A stretch of DNA of 64,000 nt from Orientallactaga sibirica (GCA_036365145.1 JAEOAD010000888.1:1240001-1304000), one strand, 5' to 3'. Shown: positions 21,540 to 33,398, counted from the first letter of the stretch. The notes: generated by a model from the sequence alone, not told the origin. Program-made: numbers and translations.

Positions 21540-23140
21540 AATGAAACAGTCCCCATATGCAGATAATAAGAGTAATAGCACTAACGCTGATTCAACATTA
21601 TGTGCATTACATTATCATATGTTAGCTTGTTTACCACAATAATCCAGTCTAAGGTCAGCAGTCCTAAGAATGGACTATTGCTCTTGTGGCAATTAGGACC
21701 CATGTCTCACCCCCATCCTCATGCCTACCCAGTCCAGAAAGCCTCTCACCCTTCCCTTCTGAGGTCAAAAAGTTGATAATTGAAAAACCACTCCATCTCT
21801 CCAGAAGTGGGCTGAGGGAAGCAGTATTCTTGCCTCCACCTTAGAGTGTGAAAAATAAGCTTAACCAATCCCCAAACAAGTTTTCAAATGCCTTTGAAAA
21901 GAGTTTTAAATCAAATAGCATTTGTCCATCTCTCAGCTCTTCAAAATGATCAGCATGCACCTGAAGTTTAAGCAAAGAAATCCATTAGACAAACAAACCG
22001 AAAATCACAAAACCCAGATTTAGAGATTTATTCCTTCGCACTAATGAATATCCAATTCAGAATACCATTTTGTCTTCAAAGAGCCCTGAAGGTTCTTATC
22101 TTTGTTATCTTTCCATACTGTTAGCCGAAATATTACATCTTTGAAATGGAGAAAAACATTATTCCCACAACTAAAATTGAAAAGGCTTTGAACTATTTGG
22201 GGGAATAAATCAACTTGTAGTTACCAATAAACCGAAAAGAATAAAAAATGCTATCTGAAATGCAGTTTGCTCCTCTTACACAGAAACTCAAGTGTCACTT
22301 TGCAAATCATTCTTAGAGTGCACATGTGTGCAATCAAATTCCCCTTGAATGGGCACCACACAAGCCCCCCTCAATCAAACCTCATTCTTTCTCTAAAGAG
22401 GAAACAGCTTTCGGTTAAGTACACCTCGAGCCATGCTTCTAGACCTGATTCAGGTAGATATTACCAGTCCCACGTAACAACTTCCACAGAGGATGGCATT
22501 ACTTATACATTACGTAATCTGCCTCAACTTCATTGAAATTTTAAAATACTTCCTACCACTGAGGTGCTGAATGTTATAGCAAAAAAGAATAGGAGATATC
22601 CCCTGGTCTCTAAGTACATGCCCTGCATGTTCTCTGCACAAAAGCTCTGCCCAAGGTGAGAAATGAAGACAAACACCAGTCCACATGTCGTCCACTGGTG
22701 AAGCCCCCTAGCCTGCTCCATCCACACAAGGCCCTCAGCTCAGAGGAAGAGATGCCTTTTGCTGCACATTCCTTCCAGCCAGAAGAGTTGCTTTTTCAAA
22801 ACTCATCCAGGCAGAACTAGTAGCATTTTGTAAGTCACTAGAGGAACCCTAGGAGCCTGCTCTGGCTGAGGACACCACCCAGCTGTTGGCTGGCACCTAC
22901 GCTATCCACACTGCTCTCATGGGTGTTCCTGCATGCAAGGAGCACGCCCTTCCCTGCTGCTGTTCTTGGGGTCCCTCTGTTTAAACCCTCCATTCCCAGT
23001 TCTTTGCATTGCGAGCACAAGACCCATTCTTTCTGTTTCTTCTTTTTTCCAAGACATCAAAATCAAGGTCTTCCTCAGAATGGCCAACCCTCAACATACA
23101 CAGGTTCCTTTACACACATGATGGATTTGCAGAGGTGAAG
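21540..23140. other. Unique sequence, no gene seen
   Basis: About 1.6 kb without recognisable repeats before the minisatellite. Overlapping short frames at 22923-23212 are not linked to splice signals. Confidence 0.5.
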
Positions 23141-23315
23141 AGATGCTACAAGACAGAGGAGACTGGTGTTCACATAGATGCTGCAGGACAGAGGAGACTG
23201 GGGTCCACATAGATGCTGCAGGACAGAGGAGACTGGGGTCCACATAGATGCTGCAGGACAGAGGAGACTGGGGTCCACACAGAAGCTGCAGGACAGAGGA
23301 GACTGGGGTCCAGAT
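23141..23315. repeat. 35-bp minisatellite, five copies
   Basis: Copies start at 23141, 23176, 23211, 23246 and 23281. Each reads 'agatgctgcaggacagagga' followed by 'gactggggtccacat'. The first copy is the most diverged (ctacaagacag, tggtgttc) and the last ends in 'ccagat'; the three middle copies are almost identical. The period is not a multiple of three. Confidence 0.95.
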
Positions 23316-23748
23316 AATGACCAAAGAACCTGGACATCAGCAGATTCGATTATGCTTCTGTCTCACACATCTTCACACATGTGAAAATGGCTGGACAAAT
23401 GTTCACGTAAGTTGCAAGGTGCCTTTGAGATGGATTTCACTTGGAATGTAGGACATGCTGTATGTGGAGAATTTTCTTTGGGAGCTTGTGAGAAAATCTC
23501 AAAGATAGAAACTCATGCTTTGAAGCTTTACAGGAGGCCACTGAGATCGGGAGGCGCATGCCCTGTCTGTCAAGTGCCTGTCAATACAGATCCCAGCGCT
23601 GTTTCAGGTAGAAGCCCCAGACCACTGCACTACGCTGGCACCCTCTGCCACCCAGCAGCAGAGACTGACTTGGGCTCTTTGCCATTTACTTGGGCAGCTC
23701 TATACATCCAATCTCTGAGTGAAGTTCAGCAGAGATTCAGGTTTTTTT

Positions 23749-23939
23749 AAAAATGTTTATTTATCTATGAGCAAGAGAGGGGGAGAGAAAAACTAGGCAT
23801 GCCAGGGCCTTTTGCCACTTTAAACAAACTCCACCTGCAAGCGCCTTTGGTCATCTAGCTTTATGTGAGTACTGGAGAATCAAACCCGGATCAGCAGGGT
23901 TTGCAAGCACTTTAACCACTGAGCAATCTTTCCAGCCCC
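23749..23939 (-). mobile_element. DIP-like SINE, degenerate
   Basis: 'agcaatctttccagcccc' end. Approximate flanks 'agattcaggttttt' and 'agatccatgtttta'. Confidence 0.82.
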
Positions 23940-24732
23940 AAGATCCATGTTTTAAGCTAAGTTTGCAATGAATGGATTAATAAATAATATAAATAAATAA
24001 GTCAAATATTTGGAGATTCTCTAGGTAGTTGAGTAAGAGATGGAGTGAAAAACAGGGGCGATTGTATCAATAAGGGAATGACGCCCCAGTGTGTGTAAGG
24101 CAGGAGTCAGCAGTGTAAAGGGAATTCTTCAGTGTGGCATTATCCTGCTCTGTTTGTAAGATGCTGGGACCTCCTTAAAAGCTACATTCCCAATAATGTA
24201 CAATGATTTCTTAAACCCATGGCAGCTTCTCGTTCATCCATGTGGGGTTTATTGAGTCCCCATCATGCCCTAGCTACTACTTTCTGTACTGAATCTATGA
24301 TATGAACAAAATGGATAAAAATCCAGCCTTCTAGACCCAACAGTCTGGCTTGGAGGTGAGAATACTGACAAGAAACCAAAAAAAAAAAAAAGTAAATAAA
24401 CAACTTACTGGTAGATCCAGTGTGCCATGAAAGAAGACAAAGTGTCAGAAAATGTCAAGGTGCATGGCCTAGAGGAGGTAGAAGTGAGCAAGCCCTCAGG
24501 GGCCAGGCAGAGGGTACAGCCAGGGAGGACCAGTCCATGGCAGGGGCACGGCTAGGCCGGAGGACAGACAGTAAGGATGCTATTGTGGCTGAAGGAGGTG
24601 GAAGATGGAAGGCAGAATGCATCAGGTCTTGTGGGTGATTTTAAGAATTTTAGTCTGACTCTGAAAAACATGGGAAACCACTGTGAAGTTCTGAGCCAAG
24701 GAATCTGTTTTATCCCCATCTGTCCTGAACAA

Positions 24733-24930
24733 TGTGCAACTGTCCCTCAGTGTCTGCAGGGGACTGATTCCAGAACAGTCCATGGATAGCAAAATCCGAG
24801 AACTCTCACCCTATATTTAAAAGGACCTATGCCCCTCCTCCCTTTAAATCATCTCTGCATGGCGTATGCTACCTGAGTGAATGTACGCTGTGTGAATAGT
24901 TGCCACACTGTGTGCTGTAGGGACAAACAT
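24733..24930. mobile_element. Tigger-like (pogo-type) DNA transposon end
   Basis: 'ctgtccctcagtgtctgcag', 'gattccagaacagtccatgg' and 'ctttaaatcatctctgcat' match the end of Tigger1-type elements as I remember it. Confidence 0.65.
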
Positions 24931-24974
24931 GTCATGTTCAGTACAGATGCAAAGTACCATTTTGCTGTTTTTCA

Positions 24975-25076
24975 AAAAAGGGCCTTTACCCTGTACCCAG
25001 GCTGGCCTCAAATTTGTAATCTTCCTGTCTTGGCCTTCATACTGCTGGAAATACAGGCACGAACCCCCTTACCTGG
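24975..25076 (-). mobile_element. B1-related fragment, old
   Basis: 'cccaggctggcctcaaattt' to 'atacaggcacgaacccc'. Confidence 0.5.
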
Positions 25077-25716
25077 TCAAGTGCAAGCTTTAAATTTATT
25101 TTCACATCATGATTAGTTGGCTTCGCAGTCACAGAACTGCTAAGACAAATGCCAGCTGCTGTTTGACCCTGTCACCATTCCCAGCTTTGCCTGTCATTGA
25201 GAACAGCTTGTTCTCCATTTGCAATAACCAAACTGATTACTCAAGACTGGACAGGATATGGCTTAATGAACATCACCCCACATTCACAATTTGCATATAG
25301 TCTACTTTTTCAATAGCCTTAATTGAAATGTAATTCATATACTATAAAATTCGCCATTTAACATTCATAATTCAGTGTGATGTGTAAACTCACAGTTGTG
25401 CAACCATCAGTTTAATATGTTGGAGAACATTTTCACCACCCCGAAAAGGCATTCTGTTCCCATCAGCAGGCACCCCAACTTTCCAAACTCTCCCATCAGG
25501 CAAACCACTAGTCTATTTTTTGTCTGTATAGATTTGCCTACTATGAGCATTTTTTTTACAAATGGAGTCATATGATATATGGTATATATTTGTGTCTGAC
25601 TTTTTCCTTTAGTATAAGGTTTGCAAGATCCATCCATGTTGTGCCAATAATTCTTTTTTAAATAACCTTTACTATTTTAGAGTACAATGGAGTGGCATTA
25701 AAAACACTCACATTAG

Positions 25717-25867
25717 GGCTAGAGAGATGGCTCAGTAGTTAAGGGACTTGCCTGCAAAACCTAATGACCCAGGTTCAATTCCCCAGTACCCTCATAAAGC
25801 CAAATGCACAAAGTGGCACATGCAGCTGGAGTTCATTTGTAGTAGCTAGAGGCCCTGGTGTGTTCAT

Positions 25868-25916
<49 letters not shown>

Positions 25917-25948
25917 CTCATTGCAAATAAAAAAATATTCTTAAAAAA
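25717..25948 (+). mobile_element. DIP-like SINE inside the old L1
   Basis: Target-site duplication 'aaaacactca-c/t-attag' (25701-25716, 25949-25964) with one mismatch. (CT)n tail at about 25870-25918. Confidence 0.92.
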
Positions 25949-25965
25949 AAAACACTCATATTAGA

Positions 25966-26104
25966 GCCAGGCATGGTGGTACATGCCTTTAATCCTAGCA
26001 CTCAGGAAGCAGAAGTAGGAGGATCATGATGAGTTGAAGGGTAGTTTGAGACTACATAGTGAATTCCAGGTCAGTCTGGACTACAGTGAGACCCTACCTC
26101 AGGG

Positions 26105-26138
<34 letters not shown>
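25966..26138 (+). mobile_element. B1 SINE inside the old L1
   Basis: Immediately follows the DIP target-site copy. A-run of about 33. 'tcatatta' recurs after the tail. Confidence 0.92.
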
Positions 26139-26139
<1 letters not shown>

Positions 26140-26174
26140 TCATATTATTGGTAACTATCACTACCATCCAAAAC

Positions 26175-27245
26175 TCTTCATTTTTTTATTATTGTTTTTT
26201 ATTGACTTTTATACTCACATACAAAGAAAAAACCCATGTGATATTTCCCTTCCTTCCCCCCATTCCCCTTTAGAACTCAAGTCTCCATCATATCCCCTTC
26301 CTCTCTCCATTAGTCTCTCTTTTAATTTGATGTCATCATCTTTTTCTTCTATTTTGAGGGTTTTGCAAAGGTATTGCTAGGCACTGCAAGATCATGGATA
26401 TCGAGGCCAGTTTCTGTCTGGACAGTTGCATTGTAAGAGGTTATACCCTTCCTTTGGCTCTTCCATTCTATCTGCCCCCTCTTCCTCAATGGTCCCTGAG
26501 CCTTGTAGGGTGTGACAGAGGTGTTTCAGTGCTGGGCACTCCTCCATCCCTTCTTCTCAGCACTATGTTGCCTTTTGGTGATCCCAATGGTCATCACCAT
26601 CTGAAAAGAGAAGCTTCTCTAACCAGAAGTGAGAGTAGCGTTAATATGTGAATATGAACATTAAGTGTAGTGCTTTTAGGGCAGCTTGGTGGGAATAATA
26701 TATACATTTAGTCAGACAAGAGCAGGCTTATACCCCTAAGGCTCATGACCTCACCTACCAAAGACTTTTACTTAGGTTTTTCAGTACCAGGTATGTATTC
26801 CCTCCCGTAGAGAGGGCCTTCAGTCCAATTATGGAGCAGTTGGTTACCCCAAGACTAGACACACCACTATTGCACCCGTTCAGTCATTGGGCCTGTCTGG
26901 CCAAGCTTGAATATTCAACGTCCACTGTTTTCACTGTAGATGACTTCTGTCTCCCATACGCTGCGTGCAATGCAGCTTTTTCCAGCTTTCAGTTGGCTGG
27001 TCTACAGGGAGAAGATTTTCTGCTCCACACCAGGTTGCTTTCTCAGTGACCATGCTTCTCAGGCATGAGATGTCTTCAGCAATAGGGTCTTACTATCTGT
27101 TTCTCTAGGGAAACCAAGGGCTTTGGCAAGAGCCGTTAATGTTTTGGAGGCTACCGGGATCTCCTTGGCCAACAACTCACTGGAAAGGTATTCCATCCCA
27201 GGTACTGAAAATTTTCTAGTAACAGTCTACAGCTTCTAGACATGC
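26175..27245 (-). mobile_element. L1 3' end, about 1.07 kb (young family)
   Basis: Longest of three copies of the same L1 3' end in the window (others at 5266 and 19141). No ORF2 C-terminal coding is recognisable, so this is mainly 3' UTR. Confidence 0.75.
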
Positions 27246-27377
27246 CCTTATTAAAAAAAAAATTTTTTTACATATGTCTTATAAATGTTTTACCATTAGA
27301 CAAAACTGCCTGTCCTCTCCCCCAACATCTTAGGAACTACCATTATTCTTTCTGTCTACGAATCTACCTGTACCTTT

Positions 27378-27487
27378 TTTTTTTTTTTGATTTTGTAAGG
27401 TAGGGTATTCTCAAGGTAGCCTTGTGGAGATCCTCCAACTCTGCCTCCTGAATGCTGGGATTAAAGGCGTGCGCCACTATGCCCGGC
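27378..27487 (-). mobile_element. B1 SINE, internally deleted
   Basis: Flanks 'cctgtaccttttt' on both sides show the insertion. About 40 bases shorter than full length. Confidence 0.88.
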
Positions 27488-27659
27488 TTTGCCTGTACCT
27501 TTTTATTGCCAAATAATATTCTATTTTATGGATATGTTACATTTTGTTTACATCTGATAAGCATTTGAGTTGTTTATACCTTTTAGCTCTCACTAATTGG
27601 TTTGTTGTTGTTTTTGAAGAAGCATTCTGGTTCTAGGTAGAACTAGGACCTAAAGACTT

Positions 27660-27960
27660 ATGTTGGTCAGTTTCCAGTATTATAACAAAAGACTTGAGAA
27701 AATTAACTTGTAAAGAAAAAAGGTTTACTTTGGCTAGGTTGTGGAGGTTTGGTCCATGATCAACTGGCCGTATTGTTTGGGGGCCTGGGACAATGTAGTA
27801 ATCTTAACAAGAGCAGATGGTGGAAGCCATTCACCTCATGGCCAGGAAGTAAAAAGAGGAAAAGAAAATAGGCAAGGTCCCACTCTCCCTTTTTGGGTAT
27901 GCCCCAATAACCAGAAGACTCTCCACCTCCCAGAAGCACTAAGCCATGACTAAGACTCTA
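27660..27960 (-). mobile_element. MaLR-type LTR
   Basis: 'agtttccagtattataacaa', 'aaaggtttactttggctagg' and 'gtcccactctccc' are reversed MaLR landmarks. Confidence 0.6.
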
Positions 27961-28191
27961 ACACAGGTGACTTCAGGAGAGATCTCAGATCTGAACAGTA
28001 GCAGGAGGCAAGTGTGATATGGGGAAACACACAGGCAGTTCCTTCAGCAGTCCAGGGAGAGCTGAGATAGGCACCCTCAGGTGCAGCAGTCCGAAATGGC
28101 CACATTCTCAATCTCCTGGTGCCTTCCCTGCTTCTTTTTCTTGTTTTAACCATTGCTATAATTAAGCCATTGCATTTTTTTGAGTGTGTGT

Positions 28192-28377
28192 GGGTTTTTT
28201 TTTGTTGTTGTTGTTTTTTGAAGCAGGTAGCTCAGGCTGACCTGGAATTCACTATGTAGTGTCAGGGTGGCATGAAACTCATGGTGATCAGGTGGCATGA
28301 AACTCATGGTGATCCTCCTACCTTTGCCTCCCAAGTGCTGGGATTAAAGACATGCACCACCATGCCCCTCTCGTTTC
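28192..28377 (-). mobile_element. B1 SINE with a 25-bp internal duplication
   Basis: The segment 'ggtggcatgaaactcatggt' plus 'gatc' occurs twice in tandem (28265-28289 and 28290-28314) inside an otherwise normal B1. Confidence 0.93.
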
Positions 28378-28427
28378 TGAGTTTTCGAATCACATGTCTG
28401 AAACTGTGCTGTAAACACCCACATGTG

Positions 28428-28752
28428 GACTGAGAAGATGGTTCAGTAGGTAAAGTGTACGTGAGTGTGAGGACCTAGGTTTGGATTCTCAGAACCAAGG
28501 TAAAGCCAAACACAGTGGCCCAAACACCTGTAATCCCAGCACTCTTTCAGAGAGATGGGAGGCAGAGACAAGAGAACTCCCAGAGCTTGTAGGTCAGCAA
28601 GCCTGGCCAACATAGCAGTAAACAGTAAGAGATATTGCCTCAGACAAGGTGGGAAGTGGGGACGCCTGAGGTTGTCTTCCGACCTCCACACATGTGCTGT
28701 GGCACATGCATACCCACATCACACACATGCACATACACACATGAGATTTTTT
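28428..28752 (+). mobile_element. B4 SINE
   Basis: 'gactgagaagatggttcagt' head, B1-like 'cacctgtaatcccagcactc', and 'cgacctccacacatgtgctg' tail. Confidence 0.8.
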
Positions 28753-28759
28753 TAAAAAC

Positions 28760-28950
28760 TGGAGTTGGAGAGATTGCTCAGTAAAGCACTTGCCTGCAAA
28801 GCCTAATGAGCCAGGTTTGATTCCCCAGGACCCACATAAGTCAGATGTACAAGTGGTGCATGCGTCTGGAGTTCGTTTTTGCAGTGGCTGGAGGCCCTGG
28901 TGTGGGCATTCTCTCTCTCTCTCTTCTCTCTCTGCTTGCAAATAAGTAAA
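28760..28950 (+). mobile_element. DIP-like SINE
   Basis: Left arm of an inverted DIP pair; its A-rich tail was the target for the next element. Confidence 0.9.
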
Positions 28951-28962
28951 TAAAAATTATTT

Positions 28963-29143
28963 TAATATATTTTATTTATTTATTTGAGAGAGAGGATGGG
29001 CACGCCAGGGCCTCCAGCCACTGCAAGTAAATCCCAGATGCATGTGCCCCCTTGTGCATTTGGCTAACGTGGATCCTGGAGGAACAAGGATTCTTTGGCT
29101 TTGCAGGCAAACTCCTTAACCGCTAAGCCATCTCTCCAGCCCC
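28963..29143 (-). mobile_element. DIP-like SINE
   Basis: Right arm of the inverted pair. 'taaaaattattt' flanks it at about 28950-28962 and 29144-29156. Confidence 0.9.
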
Positions 29144-29156
29144 ATTAAAAATTATT

Positions 29157-29905
29157 TTTTAAAAACCTGTTGTAAATGCCTACACGCATGCTGCTTGCTG
29201 TGTCTGGATATCACAAAGCCATTCTCTCCCAGGATTCAGCTGTATGAAACAACCATCAAACTCTGCAAAGCAGGAGCTCTGTGCTGTCTCAATAGTTTCC
29301 CTGAAACAATTTCACAGCCTCAGTCTCTAAAATTATTTCATCAAGTTCAATGGATACATATTCTGGAATTCTCTTCTAGCCGATGTTTTCCAGAGATGTT
29401 GCTAACTATATTTCTGTAGCAGCCTTCTTATCTAACACATTGGTTGAAATGTCAGAAAGCATAGTGTTCCAAAAGCTTTTCCCCAGTCGAATGTACTCCT
29501 CCTTCACATATGACGTGACTTGGTTTGAACATCATAAGGGCATTTTCTTTGTTAGATTAAAATTTTGTTTGCATGCATTTTAATACCATTAAGCTACTGA
29601 GGAGTGATGTATGTTAGAAGCTGGGAGACTTGAGTAATGGATATTTTACATCTATTGATATTTTACATATCTATAACCTGTTCTGCTGTCTGAGAAAGAT
29701 AGTTTGTTCTAAAAAAGAGAATGATTTTTTTTTCCCCTGCTAAACACCTTGTGGAATTTGTCAGCAAGTTTGGAAGTAGAAGTTAAAAGGAACTAGAATT
29801 TTCTGCCACATGGACAAAGTATTGAAAACCCCAAGAATCTGACTGTAGCACTGGGCTTGAGCTCAGCAGCTGAGCACTGGCCTTGCATGAGCAAGGTCCC
29901 AGATT
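29157..29905. other. Unique sequence, no gene seen
   Basis: About 750 bp. Two overlapping short frames at 29195 and 29383 without support. Confidence 0.5.
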
Positions 29906-29911
29906 GCACCC

Positions 29912-30440
29912 TGTGGTGCTTTGATTCAGGTGTCCCCCATAAACTTAGGTGTTCTGAATGCTAGGTCCCCAGCTGATGGCATTTTGGGAAGTAAAGCCTC
30001 CTGGAGGCAGTGTATTGTTGGGGGCGGGCTTATGGGTGTTACAGCCAGTTTCCCTTGCCAGTGTTTGGCACACTCTCCTGTTACTATTTTTTTAATATTT
30101 TAGTTTTATTTATTTATTTACTTGAGAGCAAGGAAGAGGGAGAGAGAGAGAGAGACAGAGAATAGGTGCACAAACTCCAGACGCACGTGCATCTGGCTTA
30201 TGTGGAGAATCAAACCTGGGTCCTTTGGCTTTGCAGGCAAGTACATTAACCACTAAGCCATCTCTCCAGCCTCCCCTGTTGCTATTGTCCACCTGATGTT
30301 GGCCAGGAGGTGATGTTCACCCTCTGTTCATGTCATCATGGAGCCTCCCCTTGAGTCTATAAGCCAAAATAAGCCCCTTTTTTCCACAAGCTGCTCTTGG
30401 TCAGGTATTTTCTGCCAGCAATGCAAACCTTATGGCAACA
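29912..30440 (+). mobile_element. MaLR-type solo LTR with a DIP insertion
   Basis: Begins TGTGGTGC and ends GGCAACA. Perfect 5-bp target-site duplication 'caccc' at 29907-29911 and 30441-30445. Split by the DIP at 30087-30274. Confidence 0.9.
30087..30274 (-). mobile_element. DIP-like SINE inside the LTR
   Basis: Flanked by 'cctgtt-a/g-ctat' at 30077-30086 and 30275-30285. Confidence 0.9.
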
Positions 30441-30599
30441 CACCCCAACTGCCAAAAACCTCAACATTCATGTCCACAAAAATGAAAGCCAGGTATGCTG
30501 CTGTGATGTGTGATCTCAGCATTCAGGACACAAGGGAGAGACCAACCTGGGCTACATAGGGAGACTGACTCCAAAAGAAGACATAAAACAGTGGTTGGG

Positions 30600-30732
30600 A
30601 GCGGGCGTGGTGGTGAACGCCTTTAATCCCAGCACTCAGGAGGATCACTGTGAGTTCCAAACCAGCTTGGAGCTACAGAATGAGCTCGGGCTGAGCTAGA
30701 GTAAGACCCTGCCTTGACATAAATAAATAAAA
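30600..30732 (+). mobile_element. B1 SINE, diverged
   Basis: 'gagcgggcgtggtggtgaac' to 'taagaccctgccttgacata', with a deletion in the middle. A weaker B1/B4-like stretch precedes it from about 30478. Confidence 0.8.
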
Positions 30733-31082
30733 ACTCAGTGCGTAAAGTACTTGCCATGCAAGCACAAGGACCTCACTTCAGATCCCCAGCACTCAGGTAA
30801 AAGCCAGGTATGGAGTTGCACACCTGTAATGCTAGCAGTAGGGGAGCTGGAAACAAGGATTTCCCCCAGGGTTTCATGGCTAGCTAGTCTAGTCAAATCT
30901 GTGAGTTCCTGGTTCAGTGAGAGACCTTGCCTCAAAAAAATAGGGTGGAAAGTGATTAAGGAAGATACCTGATATGGACTTCTGGCCTCCATGTGCACAC
31001 ACGTGCACCCATACACATAAGAAACATGCTTACACACACATGAACATGCATACACACCAAATACACACAAAAGTTTTAAAAA
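30733..31082 (+). mobile_element. B4 SINE
   Basis: 'cttcagatccccagcactca', 'gtgagttcctggttcagtga' and 'ggcctccatgtgcacacacg'. Confidence 0.8.
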
Positions 31083-31139
31083 CAGAGTGACAGAGAAAGC
31101 ATATCTCTCTTCACTTCTGTCATGTCTGATTTTAGTGGG

Positions 31140-31292
31140 TTTTGTTGGTTTTTTTTGTTTTTGGTTTTTTTTTTTGGTTTTCGAGGTAGGCTTTCACTCT
31201 AGTCTAGACTGACCTGGAATTCACTATGTAGTCTTAGGGTGGCCTCAAACTCACAGCGATCCTCCTACCTCTGCCTTCCAAGTGCTAGATAT
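31140..31292 (-). mobile_element. B1 SINE
   Basis: T-rich start, then 'ttcgaggtaggctttcactc'; the 5' end of the element is truncated at 'ccaagtgctag'. Confidence 0.88.
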
Positions 31293-31459
31293 TTTCTCTC
31301 TGGGTTTTCAGAGAAAGAAAACAAGAGCATGAGAGAAAACTCCCCACCCTGAGATCGCTGAGGACACACAGAAATGACTCCTGGGTTGCTTGGTTGCTCA
31401 TTCGCTATGAGATGTGTGATGGTCTCCCCACTGGGTCACCAGTAGAATCTCTACTGTGA

Positions 31460-31900
31460 TACCAGCTGTCCATTGCTGGGGAACAAATGGTCCCGATTTA
31501 GTTCCTCACAGTTTCAGGGGTCCAGGACTTTGAACATGGGTCAGCTTGGCCCTCAGCTTCAGGGTCTCCCACAGCTTGATTTCATCACAAGAGGATCTAC
31601 TTCCAGGCTCATTCATGACTGCGGGCAGGATTCAGCTTCTCACCAGGTGCTGTCAGAAGCCACCCTTAGATCTCTGTCATGTTGGTTGATCCAGCAATGT
31701 CATTTGCCAGAGAAAGTAAGTGAGCAAGATGGCAAGGCAGTATGTGCCAGTCGTCTAATCTAATCTAATCTAATCTCAGAAGTGACACACCATCACGCTT
31801 TCTGTATCCAACTGATTAAAGCGAGTTATACAAGAGCCTGGACACTAGGAGGGAGAATTATCTGAGGCTGTCTCACAGGCTGGCTACCACCACTGCCCAC
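31460..31900. repeat. Degenerate ancient interspersed repeat
   Basis: 'tgtccattgctggggaacaa' through 'agcgagttatacaagagcc' resembles an old mammalian repeat containing 'ctgctgtgtaacaaa...'. Family not determined. Confidence 0.35.
31756..31778. repeat. (TAATC)n short tract
   Basis: Four to five copies of 'taatc' sit within an older degenerate repeat. Confidence 0.85.
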
Positions 31901-32590
31901 TGGCATTAGTATAGATGGACTGTTTGAGAGGATGGTACCTAGGACAAGGAGCTGGGCTAGGCAGCGGGCAATTATGAGGAGCCCAGAGCCAGTCATGAAT
32001 GAAAGCCTGGTGAGGAGTGGGCAGGTGCAGGGGTGCTCTCTGGCTGGCGGGGCTCAGCTGATGTCCAGGTTAATCTGAGAATGACAAGAAGTGTCCCGTT
32101 GTTCCCACACAGTGGTACAAGGTTCGCATCTTCATGCCATCAGTGCCGAACTTGATCTGATCAAATAGGCAGCATTAATTGACCTGACTTAGCCTGTGCT
32201 GAGGTGGGAAGTTGGGGAAATCTCTGACATGCCTCTTGCAGCTGTTCAGGGCACACACTTTGACTTTGGATGTGTGAAAGGAAGTAGTCAGCTTCTATCT
32301 AGCAAGGAATGGGTGGCTCACACAACCTGGGTAATCAAGAAGAGTTGGGGGGGAGAACTGTTTCCAGGACTGTAGGCAGGGTTAAGAGAAAACAGAGATG
32401 TGAAGTACCCTGGAATTAGTAGCAGAAAGGAGCTCTAGCCCACCAGATCTGAAGGGAAGAGAAGAAGATTCCTGGAATGCAGAGAAAGCTAAGCCATAAG
32501 AAACAGCCACCGACAGGGACAGTGATCTTCAAGGAGGGACCGAGCCACCACCAACCCTCAGTCTCCGAGAATGAAAACTCTGACCTCTCT
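31901..32590. other. Unique sequence, no gene seen
   Basis: No repeat or coding signal recognised. Confidence 0.45.
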
Positions 32591-32593
32591 GAA

Positions 32594-32892
32594 GGCTGAG
32601 GATTTGGCTCCATGAGTGAGTAAAGAGCATGAGCATGTGAGTTTGGCTCTCCAGGATCCAGGTGCAGTAAACACCTCTAATCCCATCACCAAGGAGGCAA
32701 ATGCAGGGTGCCCCTGGGGCTCTCAGGCTAGCTAGTTTAGCCAAACCAGTGAAACCCAGGGTCAAATCAAAATAAAGCGGAGAGCAATCGAGGAAGACAG
32801 CCAACATATACGCATGCGTGGGCACATACATCAACACACATCAGTGCACCCATACAGGCTCCCACACAGTATGAGCAAACATGCACATGCAA
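32594..32892 (+). mobile_element. B4 SINE, diverged
   Basis: 'gctctccaggatccaggtgc', 'aggctagctagtttagccaa' and 'aatcgaggaagacagccaac'. Confidence 0.7.
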
Positions 32893-33185
32893 ATTCTGAC
32901 CTCTCCTTCTGCCCTCCAGCTTCTTTCCAGGTCCCCACTGGCCCATCCCAGCTGATCACGAAAGGCTAAATAACTTAATCAGGCATCCTGGGCAGAACAG
33001 AGTTAAAATGAGGGCAAAGCAACATGGAAGCAGAAGTTATCCAAAATATGAACAAAAATCTGGGCAGCTTGGTCAGAGCCTTTCAAAGGGCAGAAGTTAT
33101 AAAACTTCTCCAAGGAGTGAACAGACATGTAGGCCTTCAGAAGCTGGTATTCAAAGCCTGTACAGAGAAACCAAAAAATAGCATT

Positions 33186-33398
33186 GTAAAATATTTTTAT
33201 TTATTTATGAGAGGAAGAGAGAAAGAGGGGAAAAGACAGATAAAGAATGGGTGTTTCAGGGCCTCCAGCCACTGTAAACAAATTTTGAAGCATGCACTAC
33301 CCTATGCATTCTGCTTATGTGGGTACTGGGGAATTGAACCTGGGTTCCTTAGGCTTTGCAGGCAAGCACCTTAACTGCTAAGCCATCTCTCCAGCCCC
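33186..33398 (-). mobile_element. DIP-like SINE
   Basis: 'aatatttttatttatttatg' to 'ccatctctccagccccac'. Confidence 0.9.

Larger units (their letters stand above)
25320..27620 (-). mobile_element. Ancient L1 backbone broken by four insertions
   Basis: Antisense L1 landmarks occur in pieces: 'cacagttgtgcaaccatcag' (25390), 'gatttgcctactatgagcat' (25531), 'actatcactaccatccaaaa' (26154), 'ctttctgtctacgaatctac' (27350), 'aaataatattctattttatg' (27511). Two overlapping old 3' ends may be present. Younger DIP, B1, L1 and B1 insertions lie between the pieces. Confidence 0.65.

Noticed and set aside
29921..30103. Open frames inside MaLR-like LTRs, here and in other copies
   Set aside because: Solo LTRs with 5-bp target duplications and no internal retroviral genes; the frames are incidental.
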